DNA of 19,301 nt from Acidobacteriota bacterium (GTDB lineage Bacteria > Acidobacteriota > Terriglobia > Terriglobales > Acidobacteriaceae), in contig JAKABE010000022.1 of the NCBI GenBank assembly GCA_021801945.1, positions 1-19,301 on the forward strand, given 5' to 3'. Position 1 is the first letter of the stretch. Every line of letters begins with the position of its first letter. Positions 16,008 through 19,301 of the stretch are shown here, piece after piece. Made by a program: the position numbers and the translations under genes. The notes under the pieces were generated by a model. It was not told the DNA's origin. It saw nothing but the letters and a program-made list of their open reading frames with translations, and searched no databases.

Positions 16008-16193
16008 CTACCAAACCGATCGTACGGGATCAGGTTCGACCTGCGCGGTCCTCTCCAGCAACTTCACGAGCTTTGGCTCTAACTCCTCGTGTTTGAAGTT
16101 AGGCGACAACTGCTTCTCGATGCAAATTTGGTGAATGGCTCGATTTAGCAGAAATTGTAATTGACGCCGGCAGAGATACTTAATTATCGCGAA
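16008..16193 (-). pseudogene. Possible 3' gene remnant, 61 open codons without a start
   Basis: On the minus strand a frame opens after TGA (16196-16194) and ends at TAG (16010-16008). Its translation contains YLCRRQLQFLLNRAIHQI and KHEELEPKLVKLLERTAQ, which read like ordinary amphipathic helices and not random sequence. There is no ATG, GTG or TTG near its start. Upstream, the frame MGDLIRDN ends at a stop, so a frameshift is possible. I do not recognise the family, and codon use is more A/T-ended than in neighbours. Confidence 0.25.
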
Positions 16194-16412
16194 TCAGATC
16201 GCCCATCCCGATTCAAAGAAAGACGCGTCCTTCTGCCACGGACTTGACAATTGGTATCAGTATCGGCGATCAGAACATGAGGTTTTGTCCGAATTGCAAG
16301 ATACGCGGTACGTCGTCTGAACTTATACGAACGGATAATGGGCTCCAGGAAGTCGCTGACCAGATACTGGTCCTTTACCTGCCGGTTGCGCATCGGAACT
16401 GCGCCCAGATGA

Positions 16413-16601
16413 ATTGCTCAACACCAACCCAAACGCCAGGCGACCAAGACCGCTCCGGCTCGGCACAAGATCGCTCTGCCCCATACTGCCATCGGCGCTC
16501 TGCGCCGTATCCAGAAGCAGCCCGTCCCGATCGGCAAATACTTCCGGAAGAAGGATGCATGTTATGACGCAGCGCAGAGACGATTCGCGATCGATGAGTA
16601 A
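16413..16601 (+). pseudogene. Possible gene remnant, 62 open codons without a start
   Basis: A plus-strand frame opens after TGA (16410-16412) and stops at TAA (16599-16601). It reads RQATKTAPARHKIALPH, ALRRIQKQPVPIGKYFRKK and CYDAAQRRFAIDE, a basic and protein-like composition. It has no start codon and no recognised family. It may be the 3' end of a decayed gene or coincidence. Confidence 0.2.
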
Positions 16602-16657
16602 GGAAAGAGGGTGTGCACTACAAGGCAAAGGTCCAAGCTCGAACCAAATTACGGAAG

Positions 16658-18544
16658 TCAATCCTCCGTCACACTCACCTTCGCACCTTCGGCCTTGCTC
16701 TTTACCTGGTTCACGTCTCGTATCGCCCCGCGGGCAGCGCTCGTGGCCATTGCCGCATAGGCTTGGAGAGCCCTGGAAACCTTTCGATCCCGTGCCGCGG
16801 GCTTCCATGCCGACGCACCTTTTTCTTCCATCCTGGCGCGCCGGCTTGCCAGTTCCGGTGCGGAGAGATCTACGCGCAACACCCGCCTGGGAATATCGAT
16901 CTCGATGATGTCGCCTTCTTCGACGAGAGCCAGCGCGCCGCCCTCCGCCGCCTCGGGCGAGATATGGCCGATGCAGAGTCCCGAGCTGCCGCCGGAGAAA
17001 CGGCCATCGGTAATCAGAGCGCAAAGTTTCCCCAACCCCTTTGACTTCAGATAACTCGTGGGATAGAGCATCTCCTGCATCCCAGGACCACCCTTGGGTC
17101 CTTCATAGCGAATCAGCACCACGTCACCGGGAACGACCTTGTCGCCGAGGATGCCCTCAACGGCTGCCTCCTGGCTCTCAAAGATAAGAGCGGGACCTGA
17201 AAATGTGAGATGGCCTTCTGCGACGCCGGCGGTCTTCACGATGCAGCCATCCTCCGCAATGTTGCCGTAAAGAACGGCCAGTCCACCGTCTCGGCTGAAT
17301 GCGTGCTCCATATCACGGATCGCACCGCTCTCCCGGTTCAAGTCCAATTCCTGATAGCGGCTACTCTGGCTGAATGGGACCGTGGTGCGCACCCCTCCGG
17401 GGGCGGCGCGATAGAACTCTCGGACCTCGGGAGCCACAGCGCGCTTCACATCCAGCTTGTCGATGGCCTCGCCCAGAGATGCGGAGTGGATGGTGGAAAC
17501 GCCCCGATGGATCAGGGCGCCCCGATCGAGTTCGCCGAGGATGCCGAAAATCCCGCCGGCATGGTGCACATCTTCGACGTGAACTGTGGCCGACGACGGC
17601 GCTACTTTGCATAAATTCGGCACGCGGCGCGACAGACGGTCGATATCTGCCATGGTGAAAGGCACTTCGGCTTCCTGGGCGGCAGCCAAGAGATGTAGGA
17701 CGGTATTGGTCGAGCCACCCATGGCGATGTCCAGCGTCATGGCATTCTCAAATGCCTCGAACGTCGCGATGCTCCGGGGCAACACCGCATCATCGTCCTG
17801 CTCGTAATACCGGCGTGCGAGATCGACAATCCTCCGCCCCGCCTGCAGAAATAGCTCCTTGCGGTCCGCATGCGTTGCTACCACGGTTCCGTTGCCAGGC
17901 AGGGCCAAGCCCAGAGCCTCTGCGAGGCAGTTCATCGAGTTCGCAGTAAACATGCCGGAGCAGGACCCGCAAGTGGGGCAAGCCGAGCGCTCATACAGCT
18001 CGATCTCGGCATCGGTTCTATTTGGATCGGCTGCCACGATCATGGCATCGACCAGATCCACCGGCATGAAGCTATTACCCTGCTGGACCTTACCCGCCTC
18101 CATGGGACCGCCCGATACGAAAATGGTGGGAAGATTCAGTCGCAACGAGGCCATCAGCATGCCCGGCGTGATCTTATCGCAGTTGGAGATGCAGACCAAC
18201 GCATCGGCGCAGTGCGCATTCACCATGTATTCGACCGAGTCGGCAATCAGCTCTCGCGAGGGCAGACTGTAGAGCATGCCTGCATGCCCCATGGCGATGC
18301 CATCGTCGATCGCGATGGTGTTGAACTCCTTTGCCACGCCGCCGGCTTTTGCGATTTCTTCCGCGACGAGCTGACCCAGATCCTTCAGGTGGACGTGACC
18401 GGGAACGAACTGGGTAAACGAGTTGGCAACGGCGATAATCGGCTTTCCAAAATCGCCGTCCTGCATCCCGGTGGCGCGCCAAAGGCTCCGCGCTCCAGCC
18501 ATATTGCGTCCATGCGTCGTGGTTCGTGATCGGTAGGTGAGCAT
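16658..18544 (-). CDS. ilvD: Dihydroxy-acid dehydratase IlvD, long type
   Basis: IlvD dehydrates 2,3-dihydroxy-isovalerate and 2,3-dihydroxy-3-methylvalerate to the 2-keto acids, the third common step of valine and isoleucine synthesis, using an Fe-S cluster. The 628-residue protein starts [20 protein letters not shown] and keeps IDDGIAMGH (metal-site D81), [10 protein letters not shown] (C122), [11 protein letters not shown] (cluster cysteine near 195) and [14 protein letters not shown]. Length and block order match the 616-residue E. coli enzyme, which carries [4Fe-4S], better than the shorter forms of about 560-575 residues. No ilvB, ilvN, ilvC or leu gene is adjacent. No ribosome-binding site precedes the ATG; TAAAAT lies 7 nt upstream, so a leaderless mRNA is possible. 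Confidence 0.97.
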   Translation of the reverse strand: MLTYRSRTTTHGRNMAGARSLWRATGMQDGDFGKPIIAVANSFTQFVPGHVHLKDLGQLVAEEIAKAGGVAKEFNTIAIDDGIAMGHAGMLYSLPSRELIADSVEYMVNAHCADALVCISNCDKITPGMLMASLRLNLPTIFVSGGPMEAGKVQQGNSFMPVDLVDAMIVAADPNRTDAEIELYERSACPTCGSCSGMFTANSMNCLAEALGLALPGNGTVVATHADRKELFLQAGRRIVDLARRYYEQDDDAVLPRSIATFEAFENAMTLDIAMGGSTNTVLHLLAAAQEAEVPFTMADIDRLSRRVPNLCKVAPSSATVHVEDVHHAGGIFGILGELDRGALIHRGVSTIHSASLGEAIDKLDVKRAVAPEVREFYRAAPGGVRTTVPFSQSSRYQELDLNRESGAIRDMEHAFSRDGGLAVLYGNIAEDGCIVKTAGVAEGHLTFSGPALIFESQEAAVEGILGDKVVPGDVVLIRYEGPKGGPGMQEMLYPTSYLKSKGLGKLCALITDGRFSGGSSGLCIGHISPEAAEGGALALVEEGDIIEIDIPRRVLRVDLSAPELASRRARMEEKGASAWKPAARDRKVSRALQAYAAMATSAARGAIRDVNQVKSKAEGAKVSVTED

Positions 18545-18551
18545 CAGCGTA

Positions 18552-18557
18552 ATTTTA
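18552..18557 (-). promoter_or_regulatory. Candidate -10 hexamer of a leaderless ilvD transcript
   Basis: On the minus strand TAAAAT matches the -10 consensus at five of six positions and is followed by 7 bases and then the ATG at 18544. Transcription would begin at or next to the start codon. A good -35 is not seen. Confidence 0.4.
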
Positions 18558-18690
18558 CAGCTTCACTAGAGATCGCCGGTCTGGTGCTAATGCATGCTGT
18601 GATCGCTAGTGTCCAAATCTCGGCGCAGAATCGCGCGATCTTAAAGCATGTTTGCACTGCGGTGAAAGAAAAAATGGCTCCCTGGGAGGG

Positions 18691-19224
18691 TCAGTAACCC
18701 GCAGTCTCGACCGGGGTGCCAAAGGCGGCAACCCACTGGGCAAATGATCCAGCATAGAGCACCGGATGAAAGCCAGCGAGCTTGAGCGTGAAGAAGTCGA
18801 AGGACGCCTGGAGTCCCGCATGACAGTAGACAATGACCTCCTCTCCAGGCCTAAGTCCGGCGGCTAAATAACGGGCTCGAATGGCGGCAACAGGTCTGAG
18901 AACGGGAATGCTTGTACCGGCGAGATTTTCGGCCCAAAACACGTCTTGGGCCCCAGGAATATGCCCCTTGCGTGCGGCTCCTACTCCGCCTTTTGCCCCT
19001 GCGAACTCCTCAGGCGCACGGGCGTCGATGAGAGGAATCGTCCCGTTTCTGACAACGCTCCACACCGTGGAGAGGCCTGCGACGTCCGCCGGATGGGGAA
19101 TCACCGTCAACGTTGATCTGTGCTGGACGGTTGCATCGATACTGACCGCACGATGCTCCGCTTCCCACTTTTGTATCCCGCCGTCGAGAATGGCAGGGCC
19201 GACGCATCTAAATTTGGCCGGGGA
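18691..19224 (-). pseudogene. 5'-truncated thiosulfate/3-mercaptopyruvate sulfurtransferase (rhodanese) remnant
   Basis: Two-domain sulfurtransferases move sulfane sulfur from thiosulfate or mercaptopyruvate to an acceptor such as cyanide. Here only the tail of the N-terminal domain is left: AILDGGIQKWEAEHRAVS, the usual end of that domain. The inter-domain linker and a complete C-terminal rhodanese domain follow. The C-terminal domain has IPLIDARAPEEFAG, KGHIPGA and the active loop VIVYCHAGLQAS with the catalytic cysteine. The frame is closed by TGA at 19227-19225, and the sequence before it shows none of the N-terminal domain. The only start codon in the open frame is TTG at 19110, which lies in the linker and has no ribosome-binding site. 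A single-domain protein from that TTG is possible, but a truncated pseudogene is more likely. Confidence 0.75.
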
Positions 19225-19227
19225 TCA

Positions 19228-19301
19228 GGTTGGCTATCATCAGGGTTGCTATATGCAACGGCCTAAGAGAGCGATGCGATGGGGATATGGAAAATCCCCT
19301 G
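19228..19301. other. Right edge, possible breakpoint and start of another unit
   Basis: Right of the rhodanese remnant the sequence is unrelated to that family. It contains GTTGCTATATGCAAC, a 5-bp inverted repeat, and an ATG at about 19253 whose frame stays open for the 16 codons to the edge. Too little is visible to call a gene. Confidence 0.25.

Larger units (their letters stand above)
15914..16657. other. Gene-free region with possible coding remnants
   Basis: About 740 bases between the GH9 start and the end of ilvD have no complete gene. Two open stretches with protein-like composition but no start codon and no recognised family stand out: 16008-16193 on the minus strand and 16413-16601 on the plus strand, described separately. 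TTGACA at 16244-16249 is an isolated -35-like hexamer with no -10. Base composition is less GC-rich than in the neighbours. Confidence 0.4.

Noticed and set aside
16030..16110. GGTTCGA-like segment considered as a tRNA T-arm
   Set aside because: The flanking sequence does not fold into acceptor, D and anticodon arms, and the same bases read as part of an open frame on the other strand.
1..19301. CRISPR arrays, IS ends, phage genes, rRNA
   Set aside because: I saw no regularly spaced repeats, transposase or integrase motifs, terminal inverted repeats or rRNA-like sequence.

Overview
The window is high-GC bacterial chromosomal DNA with no phage, plasmid, IS, CRISPR or tRNA/rRNA signal that I can see. 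The gene mix points to a soil-type heterotroph, most likely an Acidobacteriota (Terriglobia-like). It includes a Tat-exported IorAB-type molybdenum hydroxylase, an RpfG-like HD-GYP regulator, a PstC-PstA fusion, a divergent secreted GH9 enzyme and an anion:cation symporter family MFS protein. The phylum is an inference; no marker gene is present.

Layout, left to right. (1) 1-2061, minus: a two-gene operon for an iorA-like 2Fe-2S subunit and an iorB-like molybdopterin subunit, joined by a TGATG overlap. The large subunit runs off the left edge. (2) 2332-3792, plus: glmU, convergent with a minus-strand MFS transporter (3820-5157). (3) A 0.7 kb gene-poor stretch, then a response regulator with REC and HD-GYP domains (TTG start, 5855-7036). 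(4) 7450-10751, plus: a phosphate uptake block with pstS, an intrinsic terminator, a candidate promoter, and one ORF fusing PstC and PstA. No pstB or phoU follows. (5) 10941-11219: pterin-4a-carbinolamine dehydratase. (6) 11220-12504: a long stretch without a convincing protein gene. It holds the most striking element of the window, an isolated small-RNA transcription unit at about 11606-11748. It has an A/T-rich upstream tract, a promoter, a long hairpin, an unpaired linker containing CCTCCC, and a perfect terminator stem followed by T8. (7) 12505-13080: a small basic protein of unknown function followed by an Mth938-like protein. (8) 13346-15913, minus: a large secreted GH9-family glycosidase. 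(9) 15914-16657: no gene, but two short open fragments that may be gene remnants. (10) 16658-18544, minus: ilvD of the long, enterobacterial type, standing alone. (11) 18691-19224, minus: a 5'-truncated two-domain sulfurtransferase.

The genes do not form one system. The coherent units are the molybdenum hydroxylase pair and the phosphate-uptake block. The rest is cell-wall precursor synthesis (glmU), signalling (HD-GYP), polysaccharide degradation (GH9), solute uptake (MFS) and branched-chain amino-acid synthesis (ilvD). Two minus-strand genes, the MFS gene and ilvD, lack a Shine-Dalgarno sequence and carry a -10-like hexamer 7-8 nt before the ATG, which suggests leaderless mRNAs.
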